Positions 1 through 8,020 are shown, counted from the stretch's first letter. The stretch is DNA of 21,066 nt from UMGS973 sp964507795 (GCA_964507795.1 CAZDQV010000029.1:1-21066); one strand, 5' to 3'. Numbers and translations are program-made. Notes: generated from the letters alone by a model not told the origin.

Positions 1-165
1 CAGTCGGAAGAACTACGTACGCAACCTTCCATCCCACAAGATTTTAGAGTGAGGCTAAATATTTTATACCGTCTGGTCTTTGTGATCAGGTGGTTTACAT
101 TATATTATTACCAATTTCACCATCAGTATGATATACTGTTAACTGATGAAGCGAGGGTAATTTTG
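1..165 (+). promoter_or_regulatory. Upstream region and candidate promoter of the ABC exporter pair
   Basis: A plausible sigma-A-type promoter is TTACCA (108-113), an 18-bp spacer and TATACT (132-137). It is followed by GAGGG (153-157), eight bases before the ATG at 166. The first 52 bases are open in one plus frame up to a TGA at 50-52, so they could be the 3' end of an upstream gene. The translated tail is too short to recognise. The frame of the first transporter is also open back to base 1, but that stretch does not resemble ABC transporter sequence. Confidence 0.4.
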
Positions 166-1905
166 ATGAGAAATATTCTTAAATATCTCAAACCATATAC
201 AAAAGAGAGCATATTGGCGCCGCTGTTCAAGCTGCTGGAAGTGTTGTTCGAACTGGCGGTACCTGTTATTGTTGCCAAAATGATAGATACGGGAGCAGTG
301 CAGCAGGATCATAAATATATATTTTTGTGCACTGCCGCTTTGCTTGCCATGGCTTTTTTGGGTTTTGGCAGTACAGTTACAGCACAGTTTTTTGCAGCTA
401 AGGCTGCTGCCGGCTTTGGAACATCGCTAAGGCAGGCGTTGTTTGATCACATTCAGGAATTCTCTTTCTCTATGATTGACCGAGTAGGCAGTGATACACT
501 GATTACGAGGATAAACGATGATGTGAGTCAAGTGCAAAACGGTGTCAACATGTGCCTCAGGCTGATACTCAGGAGCCCTTTTGTTGTGCTGGGAGCTACA
601 GCGGTTGCATTTACCATCAACGTTAAATGCGCTGTCATATTTGCAGTGACCGTACCGGTGCTTTTTGCAGTAGTTTTTGCTATTATGCTTGTCAGCATAC
701 CACTTTTCAAAAAAGTTCAGACAGCTCTTGACAAGGTAACAGAGCTGACAAGAGAAAACCTTACAGGCGTTCGCGTAATAAGGGCATTTTGTCGTGAGAA
801 ATATGCAGTAGCGGAGTTTGAAGACAGTAATAGAGAGCTTACAAGGCTCAATGAATTTGTGGGTAAGATCTCCGCGGTGCTTAATCCTCTGACATATGCT
901 CTCATAAATATTGCAGTTGTAGTACTGATAGACAAAGCCGCAATAGAGGTTAATCTGGGTAATCTGCAGCAGGGAGAGGCAGTTGCTTTGTACAACTACA
1001 TGATGCAGATTATTGTTGAGCTTATCAAGCTTGCAGCTTTGATTATAACTTTGAATAAATCAATGGCATGCGCCGGGCGTATATCAGAGGTGCTGGCCAT
1101 GGAGCCGGATATGGAATATCCGGATACGGATGAGAACTCTCCTGTAGCAGGAAGTGCGGCTGTTTGTTTTGAAAATGTGGCATTCCGCTATAAAAATGCT
1201 GCTGCCCCAAGCCTTAAAAACATATCCTTTGAGGCTTGGCATGGACAGACAGTGGGAATTATAGGGGGTACGGGAAGTGGTAAAACCACACTGGTAAATC
1301 TGATTGCGAGATTTTATGATGCCACAGAAGGAGAAATACTGCTTGACGGGGTGGATATAAAGGGATATTCAAGAGAAAGCCTTTGCCGCAAAACAGGAAT
1401 CGTGCAACAAAAAACAGTGCTGTTTAAAGGAAGCATTGGTGACAATCTCAAATGGGGCAATGAGTCCTCTGATGACGAGGAACTTTGGAAAGCACTTGAA
1501 ATTGCACAGGCAAAGGATGTAGTGGAGAGTAAACCGGGACAACTTGATTTTGAACTTGAACGGAACGGAAACAATCTTTCAGGGGGTCAGAAACAACGTA
1601 TTTCAATTGCCAGAACCCTTGTGAAAAAACCCGAAATACTTATTTTTGATGATAGCTTCAGTGCTCTTGATTTTGCTACTGAAGCGGCACTCAGAAAAGC
1701 TTTGCGCGATATGGACAATCAAGGTGTGATATTTATTGTTTCACAGCGAATCTCAGCCATAAGGCACTCTGATATGATACTCGTACTTGATAACGGTGCT
1801 ATGACAGGCAAAGGTACCCACGAGGAGCTTATGACGGGATGTGAAACATACCGTGAGATATATTATTCGCAGTTTCCGGAAGAAAGGGCGCAAAATGAGC
1901 AGTAA
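166..1905 (+). CDS. ABC exporter half-transporter, degenerate-site subunit
   Basis: This 579-aa protein is an ABC exporter half-transporter: an N-terminal six-helix membrane domain (about residues 1-310) and a C-terminal nucleotide-binding domain. Visible motifs are Walker A GGTGSGKT (367-374), a Q-loop in IVQQ, and a canonical signature LSGGQ (471-475). Walker B reads LIFDD, so Asp496 stands where the catalytic Glu should be, and the switch His is replaced by Gln527 (SQR). These are the substitutions known for the non-catalytic partner of heterodimeric exporters such as TM287/288 and LmrCD. I chose ATG 166 because the ribosome binding site GAGGG lies just upstream and because residues from MRNILKYLKPY onward fit the family start. 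The frame is also open further upstream, to a GTG at 49, but that part does not look homologous. The gene overlaps the next one by 11 bases, implying translational coupling. The substrate (drug, lipid or peptide) cannot be read from the sequence. Confidence 0.9.
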   Translation: MRNILKYLKPYTKESILAPLFKLLEVLFELAVPVIVAKMIDTGAVQQDHKYIFLCTAALLAMAFLGFGSTVTAQFFAAKAAAGFGTSLRQALFDHIQEFSFSMIDRVGSDTLITRINDDVSQVQNGVNMCLRLILRSPFVVLGATAVAFTINVKCAVIFAVTVPVLFAVVFAIMLVSIPLFKKVQTALDKVTELTRENLTGVRVIRAFCREKYAVAEFEDSNRELTRLNEFVGKISAVLNPLTYALINIAVVVLIDKAAIEVNLGNLQQGEAVALYNYMMQIIVELIKLAALIITLNKSMACAGRISEVLAMEPDMEYPDTDENSPVAGSAAVCFENVAFRYKNAAAPSLKNISFEAWHGQTVGIIGGTGSGKTTLVNLIARFYDATEGEILLDGVDIKGYSRESLCRKTGIVQQKTVLFKGSIGDNLKWGNESSDDEELWKALEIAQAKDVVESKPGQLDFELERNGNNLSGGQKQRISIARTLVKKPEILIFDDSFSALDFATEAALRKALRDMDNQGVIFIVSQRISAIRHSDMILVLDNGAMTGKGTHEELMTGCETYREIYYSQFPEERAQNEQ

Positions 1906-3646
1906 GGATAGGAAAAAAGGCGAAAGCCGTAAAACTTTGTTTAAACTGATGAAATTCATCGCAGGTTACAAATGGCTGCTGATGCTCAGTATACTTCTTG
2001 CTGCAGCTTCAGTGATATTGCAGCTTTATGTGCCAGTGCTCTTTGGTGGCGCCATAGATGAGATTATATCAGTTCACAATGTTTTTTTTGACGATATGTG
2101 GATATATCTCAAAAGAGTACTGGTGGTGGCGACAGGAGCCGCATTGTTTTTATGGATTATGAACCTTATCAATAACCGCATGACCTACAGAGTTGTGCAG
2201 GATATACGTTCAAAGGCTATAAATCATATACAGAAACTGCCGCTGGCATATCTTGACAGACATGCTGCAGGTGATATCGTCAGTCGCATTATCGCTGATG
2301 CTGATATTCTTTCAGACGGTTTGCTTTTGGGATTTACGCAGCTTTTTGTCAGTGCTGTTACAGTTATAGCTACAATTGTTTTTATGTTTGCACAAAATGT
2401 GTGGATTGCCCTATTTGTGATAATGCTGACGCCGCTGAGTTTCCTGGTTGCAAAATTCATAGCATCACGCTCGTTTAACATGTTTGGCAGACAAAGCAGG
2501 GCAAGAGGCGCTCAGACTGCATTGGCAGAAGAAATAATCAGCGGACAGAAAACAGTAAAAGCTTTTGGATATGAGCAAAGAGCCTCAAAAGAATTTGAAG
2601 AAATAAATACGGAACTGAAAAAGTACAGTCAGAAAGCAGTGTTTTACAGCAGTCTTACAAACCCCAGCACCAGATTTGTCAACAACATAATATATGCGGG
2701 TGTGGCACTTATCGGAGTGCTGTTTATTCCAAAAGGCATACTTACTGTAGGTGGTCTTACAGTCATGCTGTACTATGCAAATCAATATATGAAGCCATTT
2801 AATGACATAAGCTCGGTTGTAACCGAAATGCAAAATGCTCTTGCCTGCGCAGCAAGAATTTTTGAGCTGCTTGAACAGCCGGAAGAAACTGAAGAGAAAA
2901 CAGATGCTTTTGAGGAAGTTAAAGGCAAAGTTGATATTGAACATATGTATTTCAGCTATCGTAAGGAAAGTCCGCTTATACAGGACTTTAATCTTAATGT
3001 GCGCCCGGGAATGAGAATTGCAGTTGTAGGACCTACAGGATGCGGTAAAACAACCCTTATAAATCTGCTTATGAGATTTTATGATGCAGATAGTGGAAGC
3101 ATCAGAATTGACGGAATATCTGTGACCGATGTCTCAAGGCATTCCCTTAGAGAAAGCTTTGGAATGGTGCTGCAGGATACGTGGATCAAGCATGGTTCAG
3201 TCAGAGAAAACATATCTTTTGGCAAACCGGATGCTTCTGATGACGAAATCATTAGGGCGGCAAAGGAAGCTCACAGCTGGGAGTTCATAGAGAAGCTGCC
3301 GGAGGGGCTTGATACTGTTTTGAATGAGGACAGCCTGAGCCTTGGGCAAAAACAGCTTCTTTGTATCACAAGGGTAATGCTTATTTCACCTCCTGTGCTG
3401 ATACTTGATGAGGCGACCTCAAATATAGATACAAGAACAGAGTTGCAGATACAGGAAGCCTTTGACAAACTTATGGAAGGCAGGACAAGTTTTATTGTTG
3501 CTCACAGGCTTTCAACAATACGAAATGCCTCCCTTATTATCGTGATGAACGACGGGAAAATCGTAGAACAGGGAAACCATAATGAATTGATAGCGAAAGG
3601 TGGACTTTACTGCCATATATATAGCAGCCAGTTTCAAAGCAGCTGA
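1895..3646 (+). CDS. ABC exporter half-transporter, catalytic-site subunit
   Basis: This 583-aa protein is the partner of the preceding half-transporter, with a membrane domain followed by an ATPase domain. Walker A is GPTGCGKT (379-386), Walker B ends in LDE with catalytic Glu506, and the switch His537 is present in IVAHR. The signature is altered to LSLGQ (481-485). With the first subunit, the expected heterodimer has one consensus site (this Walker A/B and His plus LSGGQ of the partner) and one degenerate site (partner Asp/Gln plus this LSLGQ). The start is ATG 1895, inside the end of the upstream gene and preceded by GGAAGAAAGGG. An in-frame ATG at 1841 lies deep in the upstream gene and is less likely. 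Downstream I see only a small TTGTG/CACAA hairpin (3649-3664) without a U-run, so termination is not clearly marked. Confidence 0.9.
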   Translation: MSSKDRKKGESRKTLFKLMKFIAGYKWLLMLSILLAAASVILQLYVPVLFGGAIDEIISVHNVFFDDMWIYLKRVLVVATGAALFLWIMNLINNRMTYRVVQDIRSKAINHIQKLPLAYLDRHAAGDIVSRIIADADILSDGLLLGFTQLFVSAVTVIATIVFMFAQNVWIALFVIMLTPLSFLVAKFIASRSFNMFGRQSRARGAQTALAEEIISGQKTVKAFGYEQRASKEFEEINTELKKYSQKAVFYSSLTNPSTRFVNNIIYAGVALIGVLFIPKGILTVGGLTVMLYYANQYMKPFNDISSVVTEMQNALACAARIFELLEQPEETEEKTDAFEEVKGKVDIEHMYFSYRKESPLIQDFNLNVRPGMRIAVVGPTGCGKTTLINLLMRFYDADSGSIRIDGISVTDVSRHSLRESFGMVLQDTWIKHGSVRENISFGKPDASDDEIIRAAKEAHSWEFIEKLPEGLDTVLNEDSLSLGQKQLLCITRVMLISPPVLILDEATSNIDTRTELQIQEAFDKLMEGRTSFIVAHRLSTIRNASLIIVMNDGKIVEQGNHNELIAKGGLYCHIYSSQFQSS

Positions 3647-3683
3647 CCTTGTGAAAAAACACAAAATAGATTCAAAAAAATAG

Positions 3684-3712
3684 TTGACAGCACAAAAAAT
3701 GAATGATAACAT
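3684..3712 (+). promoter_or_regulatory. Sigma-A promoter of the T-box/trpXYZ-like operon
   Basis: A consensus -35 box TTGACA (3684-3689) is separated by 17 bp from the -10 box TAACAT (3707-3712), which is extended by TG at 3704-3705. Transcription would begin near 3719, just ahead of the T-box leader. Confidence 0.75.
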
Positions 3713-3738
3713 GTGAACATAGCAAATAAATAGGAACA

Positions 3739-3990
3739 AACCGAAGACGAGGAAGTAAAACTGAGGTACGGTTTCCCAGAGAGTCCGGGGTGGTGTAATC
3801 CGGGCAGATGCAGTTTCAGTAAATGGGCCTCTGAGGGCGAGGTGAACGGTAGTTATCAAGTAGCCAAGACGTGATGCCGGCGTGACGGGCAGGGAGTGTG
3901 ATGGCACTCTGCAGAGAGAACGGATTTTTTCGTTAAACAAGGTGGTACCGCAGGCATACGCTTGTCCTTGAGTGAGGATGAGCGTTTTTT
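3739..3990 (+). promoter_or_regulatory. T-box riboswitch leader, probable tRNA-Trp specificity
   Basis: This is a tRNA-sensing T-box leader. The base of Stem I pairs ACCG (3740-3743) with CGGT (3847-3850). The specifier loop is bounded by GAGG/CCTC (3749-3752 with 3828-3831) and AAACTG/CAGTTT (3758-3763 with 3811-3816), and it carries the AGTA motif (3754-3757). The apical part shows AGAGAG (3778-3783) and the conserved loop GGTGTAA (3792-3798). The specifier reads TGG (3824-3826), followed by one purine and the lower helix, which is the usual geometry and implies Trp. An AUG reading one base earlier (3823-3825) is possible but fits less well. A hairpin GAGTG/CACTC (3894-3909) is likely Stem III. 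The T-box core AAGGTGGTACCGC is at 3939-3951. Uncharged tRNA would stabilise the antiterminator and allow transcription of the transporter genes. The tRNA-acceptor base in TGGN is U, discussed in the findings. Confidence 0.92.
3958..3990 (+). terminator. Rho-independent terminator of the T-box switch
   Basis: The stem pairs ACGCT-T-GTCCT (3958-3968) with AGGAT-G-AGCGT (3975-3985), and T3985 starts a run of six T to 3990. It lies directly after the T-box core and before the coding start, as expected for the premature terminator that competes with the antiterminator. Confidence 0.88.
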
Positions 3991-4064
3991 GTATGGCAGC
4001 CACGATTGCGATATTTTGCAGAGACTCCTGAGATTTAAAAACAAAAAAGAAAGGAGAGCCCTGT

Positions 4065-5096
4065 ATGAAGGTATACAGGACAACAAAACAAATGAAAAAA
4101 AGATTTATGGCAATCATAATTATAGCTCTGATGGTGATGACAGCAGTATTTACAGGCTGCGGCTCATCAGACAGTGAAACCGCCGGCTCAGGCGACAATT
4201 TTAAGATAGGCATTGTACAGCTTGTAGAGCATACTTCGCTTGACCAGATCAGAGAAGCAATAATCGCACAGCTTGAAACAGAAGGATATGTTGATGGAGA
4301 AAACATAACCATAGATTATCAGAATGCGCAGAACGAACAGTCAAACCTCAAAACCATATGTCAGGGATTTGTGGCAGACAAGGTTGATGTCATTGTTGCC
4401 ATAACAACTCCGGCAGCACAGGTTGCCATGGGAGAAACTGATGAAATTCCAATCATATTCTCGGCGGTTACTGATCCTGTAGCATCAGAGGTTGTTGCAG
4501 ACCTTGATAATCCGGGAGGAAATGTCACAGGCACATCAGATGCCATCGATGTGGCTCAGATAATAGAGCTTGCCAATGAGCTGACACCGGGATTCAAAAC
4601 CATAGGCACTCTGTACAATTCGAGTGAAACAAACTCAGTTGCTACAGTTGAAAAACTCAAAAAATATGCAGATGCAAACGGATATGAAGTAATAGAGACA
4701 GCAATTACAAGCGCCAATGAAATACAGACAGCAGCGCAGAGCCTTGCAAAGAAATGTGATATAGTATTTTCACCTACTGACAATACTGTAGCGTCCTCAA
4801 TAGCTGTTGCAAATGAAGTTTTCACCAAAGCAAAAGTACCGTTTTATGTAGGTGCGGATTCAATGGTAAAGGATGGCGCCTTTGCAACATCAGGCGTTGA
4901 CTATGAATATCTGGGACAGCAGACAGCAGATATGGTGATAGAAGTTCTTAACGGAGCAGATACAGCAACTATGCCTGTAAGAACAATGGAAGAAACAAGC
5001 ATATTTATCAACAGTAAAACAGCTGATGCCATGGGAATTGAAATTCCTGAAGCAATATTAGAAAAAGCGACAGATCTTGCAAAAGAAGATTTATAA
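4065..5096 (+). CDS. trpX: ABC transporter substrate-binding lipoprotein, TrpX-type
   Basis: This 343-aa protein belongs to the ABC_sub_bind family (PF04392) of solute-binding proteins. It has a basic N-terminus, a hydrophobic stretch and a lipobox FTGC with Cys32, so it should be a lipid-anchored extracellular receptor. Family-typical segments include KIGIVQLVEH near the mature start, ITTPAAQVA and DPGGNVTG-like NPGGNVTGTSD. I place the start at ATG 4065 because AAGGAGA (4051-4057) lies seven bases upstream; an internal ATG nine codons later is a weaker alternative. It is the first gene of a three-gene operon with a permease and an ATPase, behind a T-box with a Trp-like specifier. Comparative T-box studies of Firmicutes assign such operons to tryptophan uptake, so the gene symbol rests on family plus leader, not on ligand-contact residues I could identify. 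Confidence 0.82.
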   Translation: MKVYRTTKQMKKRFMAIIIIALMVMTAVFTGCGSSDSETAGSGDNFKIGIVQLVEHTSLDQIREAIIAQLETEGYVDGENITIDYQNAQNEQSNLKTICQGFVADKVDVIVAITTPAAQVAMGETDEIPIIFSAVTDPVASEVVADLDNPGGNVTGTSDAIDVAQIIELANELTPGFKTIGTLYNSSETNSVATVEKLKKYADANGYEVIETAITSANEIQTAAQSLAKKCDIVFSPTDNTVASSIAVANEVFTKAKVPFYVGADSMVKDGAFATSGVDYEYLGQQTADMVIEVLNGADTATMPVRTMEETSIFINSKTADAMGIEIPEAILEKATDLAKEDL

Positions 5097-5108
5097 AGGA
5101 CAGTAGAC

Positions 5109-6041
5109 ATGATACTTATTATCTTATTGGAATCACTGGAACTTGGGCTGATATACTCAATATTGGCCCTTGGAGTTTTTTTATCATTCAGAACACTTAA
5201 CACACCAGATCTTACCGTTGACGGAAGCATCGTTACAGGGGCAGCGATATCAGCGGTAATGTGCACTGCAGCGGCTGACATGAGCCCTCATATGCAGGTG
5301 GTTATGTGCATACTTGCGCTTGTAGCCTCATTTGTTCTTGGGATGGGTGCCGGTGCAATTACGGCTTTGCTTAACACCAAACTCAAAATACAGCCTCTGC
5401 TTGCAGGTATACTTGTAATGCTGGGAATTTACTCGATAAACCTGAGGATACAGGGGAAGGCAAATGTCAACCTCAACAATGTTCCAACCATATACCGCAA
5501 GGCAAGTGAATTGTTTGGTGACTTTGAATGGAGCTCGATAATTGTTGGTGTCGTAATAGCGGCAATCATAATCGTTATAATGTATGGATTCCTGAATACT
5601 CGCAAAGGCTTTGCTCTTCGTGCTACAGGAGACAACGAGGAAATGGTGAGAGCCTACGGTATAAGCAGTGACAACATGAAACTCATGGGACTTGCTGTAT
5701 CAAACGGTATTGTCGGTCTTGCAGGAGGTATGCTGGCACAATATCAGGGATATTCAGACGTAGGTATGGGTGTCGGAATGGTTGTTATAGGACTTGCATC
5801 AGTAATCATAGGTGAGGTCATATTCGGAACACGCAGCCTCATGAGGCGGCTTGTCGCAGTAGCTTTGGGAGCAGTACTTTACAGGATGGTAATTGCAATT
5901 GCCCTTTATATAGGTATGCCTCCGACAGACCTGAAACTGGTATCGGCAGTAATTGTTACAATAGCCCTTTCCATGGGACTTTTGGGTGAAAACTTCTCTC
6001 TGTTCAAAAAAAGAGGCAAAGGGGGCGGCAAAAATGCTTAA
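5109..6041 (+). CDS. trpY: ABC transporter permease, TrpY-type
   Basis: This 310-aa polytopic membrane protein belongs to the BPD_transp_2 family (branched-chain amino acid/sugar permease type). It has roughly eight hydrophobic segments and starts with a membrane-inserting MILIILLESLELGL. Segments typical of the TrpXYZ-like subgroup are RTLNTPDLTVDGS near residue 30 and ALRATGDNEEMVRAYG near residue 170, the latter in the loop expected to dock on the ATPase. The ribosome binding site AAAGGA overlaps the stop codon of the upstream gene and lies eight bases before ATG 5109. Its 3' end overlaps the ATPase gene by eight bases. It should form the translocation pore, probably as a homodimer, for the substrate delivered by the upstream lipoprotein. 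The Trp assignment is inferred from context. Confidence 0.82.
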   Translation: MILIILLESLELGLIYSILALGVFLSFRTLNTPDLTVDGSIVTGAAISAVMCTAAADMSPHMQVVMCILALVASFVLGMGAGAITALLNTKLKIQPLLAGILVMLGIYSINLRIQGKANVNLNNVPTIYRKASELFGDFEWSSIIVGVVIAAIIIVIMYGFLNTRKGFALRATGDNEEMVRAYGISSDNMKLMGLAVSNGIVGLAGGMLAQYQGYSDVGMGVGMVVIGLASVIIGEVIFGTRSLMRRLVAVALGAVLYRMVIAIALYIGMPPTDLKLVSAVIVTIALSMGLLGENFSLFKKRGKGGGKNA

Positions 6042-6807
6042 AATAAAAAACCTTGTGAAAACTTTTGGCAAAGGCACAATAAATGAGCTCAAAGCTCTTG
6101 ATGTTGATGAATTTCACGGCAGAGAAGGAGACTTTATTACAATCATAGGCAGTAACGGTGCAGGCAAATCCACTCTCATGAACTCAATTGCAGGAGTATT
6201 TCCATCAGATAGCGGCAGCATTATACTTGATGGTATTGAGCTTTCAAAGCTTCCTGAACACAAAAGAGCCAGATATATAGGACGTGTTTTTCAGGATCCT
6301 CTAAAAGGCACCGCTTTTGATATGACTATTGAAGAAAACCTTTCGATTGCATACAACAAGACAAGAAAAAGAGGCCTTCAGGCAGGAATCAACAAAGCTG
6401 ACAGAGAACTTTTTAGAGAGAAGCTTTCAATGCTTGGAATGGGTCTTGAAGATAGAATGAAAGAAAAAGCAAGACTGCTTTCCGGAGGTCAAAGACAAGC
6501 ATTGACATTGTTTATGGCTGTGATTACAAAACCAAAGCTGCTGCTGCTTGATGAACATACAGCAGCACTTGACCCGTCAGCAGCCAAAAAAGTCCTTGAG
6601 CTTACAGATGTATTCGCGGGCGAAGGCAAAATGTGTACAATGATGATAACACATAATATGAAAGCTGCACTGGAACACGGCAACAGAACTATTCTGATGC
6701 AGGCAGGCAAAATTGTTATGGATATTTCCGGACAGGAACGTGACGAGATGACTGTCGAAAAGCTTGTAGAGAAATTTGAAATAGATAATGACAGAATGTT
6801 ACTTTAA
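6034..6807 (+). CDS. trpZ: ABC transporter ATP-binding protein, TrpZ-type
   Basis: This 257-aa cytoplasmic ATPase energises the transporter encoded upstream. Walker A is GSNGAGKST (39-47), followed by a Q-loop in RVFQDPL, signature LSGGQRQ, Walker B LLLLDEHTAALD and switch His in MITHNM. All catalytic residues are intact, in contrast to the exporter pair at the left end. The start is ATG 6034 with GGGGG eight bases upstream, overlapping the permease stop by eight bases; starting at the earlier in-frame ATG (5986) would add 16 residues encoded inside the permease gene. It is the last gene of the T-box-controlled operon; a hairpin follows at 6821-6847. Confidence 0.85.
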   Translation: MLKIKNLVKTFGKGTINELKALDVDEFHGREGDFITIIGSNGAGKSTLMNSIAGVFPSDSGSIILDGIELSKLPEHKRARYIGRVFQDPLKGTAFDMTIEENLSIAYNKTRKRGLQAGINKADRELFREKLSMLGMGLEDRMKEKARLLSGGQRQALTLFMAVITKPKLLLLDEHTAALDPSAAKKVLELTDVFAGEGKMCTMMITHNMKAALEHGNRTILMQAGKIVMDISGQERDEMTVEKLVEKFEIDNDRMLL

Positions 6808-6820
6808 TACGCAAAATATG

Positions 6821-6847
6821 AGAGTCTGACAAACCATGCCGGACTCT
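6821..6847 (+). terminator. Hairpin after trpZ, possible weak terminator
   Basis: AGAGTCTG (6821-6828) pairs with CGGACTCT (6840-6847) over eight base pairs with one G-T pair and an 11-base loop, 14 bases after the trpZ stop. No T-run follows, so it may act as a 3'-end stabiliser or a Rho-assisted terminator rather than a classic intrinsic one. Confidence 0.4.
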
Positions 6848-6887
6848 AATATTGCATATAATTCACAAAATGTTAAGGGAGGATGAT

Positions 6888-6926
6888 GACAGCTTCCGCC
6901 AGTTTACTGTAGAGGCGAAAGCCGTC
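6888..6926. repeat. Strong 13-bp hairpin between convergent genes
   Basis: GACAGCTTCCGCC (6888-6900) pairs along its full length with GGCGAAAGCCGTC (6914-6926), allowing two G-T type pairs, around a 13-base loop. It sits eight bases beyond the stop of the minus-strand monooxygenase gene and after the trpZ operon. It has no T-run on either side. It could end or protect both convergent transcripts. Confidence 0.5.
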
Positions 6927-6933
6927 AAACAAG

Positions 6934-7224
6934 TTAAAACTGTATTTTGCGCACCTCTGTGCCGAGTATATAGCTGTCTTTGACAGCTGCAAGCTCTGCC
7001 ATATGAGGTGTTTTCATGTGCTTTTTCTGATAGGCCTCGGAAACCCATTCCTCGACAAGCAGTATCCTGTCCGGATTATCTGCGTCAAGATAGTAATTGT
7101 AGGAAATGAATCCGTCCTCGCGGCGGATTTTTTCAAGCAGTCCCAAAGCGGCTATTTTGTTTACAAATTCCTCTCTGAGACCGGGTTTTGCTGTGTATGT
7201 CACCAGCAGCAACAAACTGTTCAT
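6934..7224 (-). CDS. ABM-fold putative quinol monooxygenase
   Basis: This 96-aa protein has the size and pattern of the antibiotic biosynthesis monooxygenase family (PF03992, YgiN-like dimeric ferredoxin-like fold). It opens with a beta strand LLLLVTYTAKPG and continues with EEFVNKIAAL, REDGFISYNYY, the strand ILLVEEW, and KKHMKTPHM, which carries the His residues typical of the family's second helix. Such proteins oxidise quinols or polyphenols without a cofactor, or act as stress-related dimers; the substrate here is unknown. I chose the ATG at 7224 because AGGAGG precedes it by five bases; a longer frame reaches an ATG at 7254 that would remove the gap to the upstream gene. It lies 26 bases downstream of the membrane protein gene and should be cotranscribed with it. 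Confidence 0.75.
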   Translation of the reverse strand: MNSLLLLVTYTAKPGLREEFVNKIAALGLLEKIRREDGFISYNYYLDADNPDRILLVEEWVSEAYQKKHMKTPHMAELAAVKDSYILGTEVRKIQF

Positions 7225-7250
7225 AATAACCTCCTGATAGAATACATATT

Positions 7251-7952
7251 TCATTTAGTTACAAGCCTTAACAGACGCTTTGCCTGAAGCGGCAGATATG
7301 CTGTAATCCTGAATCTGCGATCCATCGCTGCTCCGAATATATCGATAACCTTGCCCATGGTGAGAGCTGCAAGCACGGTGCCTATTCCAAGCCCCGATAT
7401 ATGCCCAAGCAAACCCCATGTCATAGCGGCAGTTGCTGTAATGCAGGCAATGTCAAAACCTATTTTTATTTTGGAGTAGTCAAGCGCTGTGATGTCGGTA
7501 AGCTCCCTTGGAAACAGGTCGGTGGGAATGATAGGAAGCCCACAGCGGTTGCACAGCGCAATTCCTATACATATCAGTATATAGCTTACCACAAAATATG
7601 ATATGCGCCATGGCAGGGAATCGGGAAGAATGTCAATCCAAAGCGAATGGATATCAAGCAGCTTGCCGAAGATAAATCCTGTTACAAAACTGAACATATA
7701 TGAGGGAACAAAGCTGCGACGCATAATCATAAGGCTGAGCACCAGCGCACCCTGAAACAGGTATGTCCATGTGCCCAGAGTGAATGTGGGGAAAACAAGG
7801 GAAAAAGCATATGGAATACTGGAAATGGCGGAAATCCCCGAGCCAGAATAAAGCATTAATATTACACCCAACGTATTTATAACCAAAGCAATGCCAAGGG
7901 CTGCTTCTCCGGGAAGTGCAAGAAGCCTGTCTGGTGTTTTTCGAATTTGCAT
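7251..7952 (-). CDS. YczE/YitT-like integral membrane protein
   Basis: This 233-aa protein has about six to seven hydrophobic helices and resembles the YczE/YyaS/YitT group of small membrane proteins of unknown function (DUF6198-like). Recognisable parts are the early glycine-rich helix ALGIALVINTLGVIL, the loop CGLPIIPTDLFPREL and the C-terminal GLGIGTVLAALTMGKVID. The start at ATG 7952 is chosen over an in-frame start 21 codons upstream because AAAGGA lies eight bases before it. A promoter on the minus strand fits TTGTTT (8015-8020) and TACAGT (7992-7997) with 17 bp between. It is divergent from the LysR regulator, which probably controls it, and is followed by the ABM monooxygenase gene. 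Transport function is not demonstrated for the family. Confidence 0.72.
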   Translation of the reverse strand: MQIRKTPDRLLALPGEAALGIALVINTLGVILMLYSGSGISAISSIPYAFSLVFPTFTLGTWTYLFQGALVLSLMIMRRSFVPSYMFSFVTGFIFGKLLDIHSLWIDILPDSLPWRISYFVVSYILICIGIALCNRCGLPIIPTDLFPRELTDITALDYSKIKIGFDIACITATAAMTWGLLGHISGLGIGTVLAALTMGKVIDIFGAAMDRRFRITAYLPLQAKRLLRLVTK

Positions 7953-7991
7953 AAATAAAGTCCTTTCCTGTTGCTTATCGCAACTGCTTTT

Positions 7992-8020
7992 ACTGTAACA
8001 CAAAGGAAATATCAAAACAA
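7992..8020 (-). promoter_or_regulatory. Promoter of the membrane protein / ABM operon
   Basis: On the minus strand TTGTTT (8015-8020) and TACAGT (7992-7997) are spaced by 17 bp. A small GTTGC/GCAAC hairpin (7970-7984) lies in the short leader just ahead of the ribosome binding site. Confidence 0.5.

Noticed and set aside
1..52. Possible 3' end of an upstream plus-strand gene ending at TGA 50-52.
   Set aside because: Only 16 codons are visible and they match no family I can name; too short to call.
49..165. N-terminal extension of the first ABC subunit from a GTG at 49.
   Set aside because: The extra 39 residues do not resemble ABC transporters, and a ribosome binding site precedes the ATG at 166.
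3649..3664. TTGTG/CACAA hairpin after the second ABC gene as a terminator.
   Set aside because: The stem is only five pairs, AT-rich and without a following T-run.
3512..4312. A 266-codon minus-strand open frame across the T-box region.
   Set aside because: It is antisense to the end of the second ABC gene, the T-box leader and the start of trpX; it has no family resemblance or good start.
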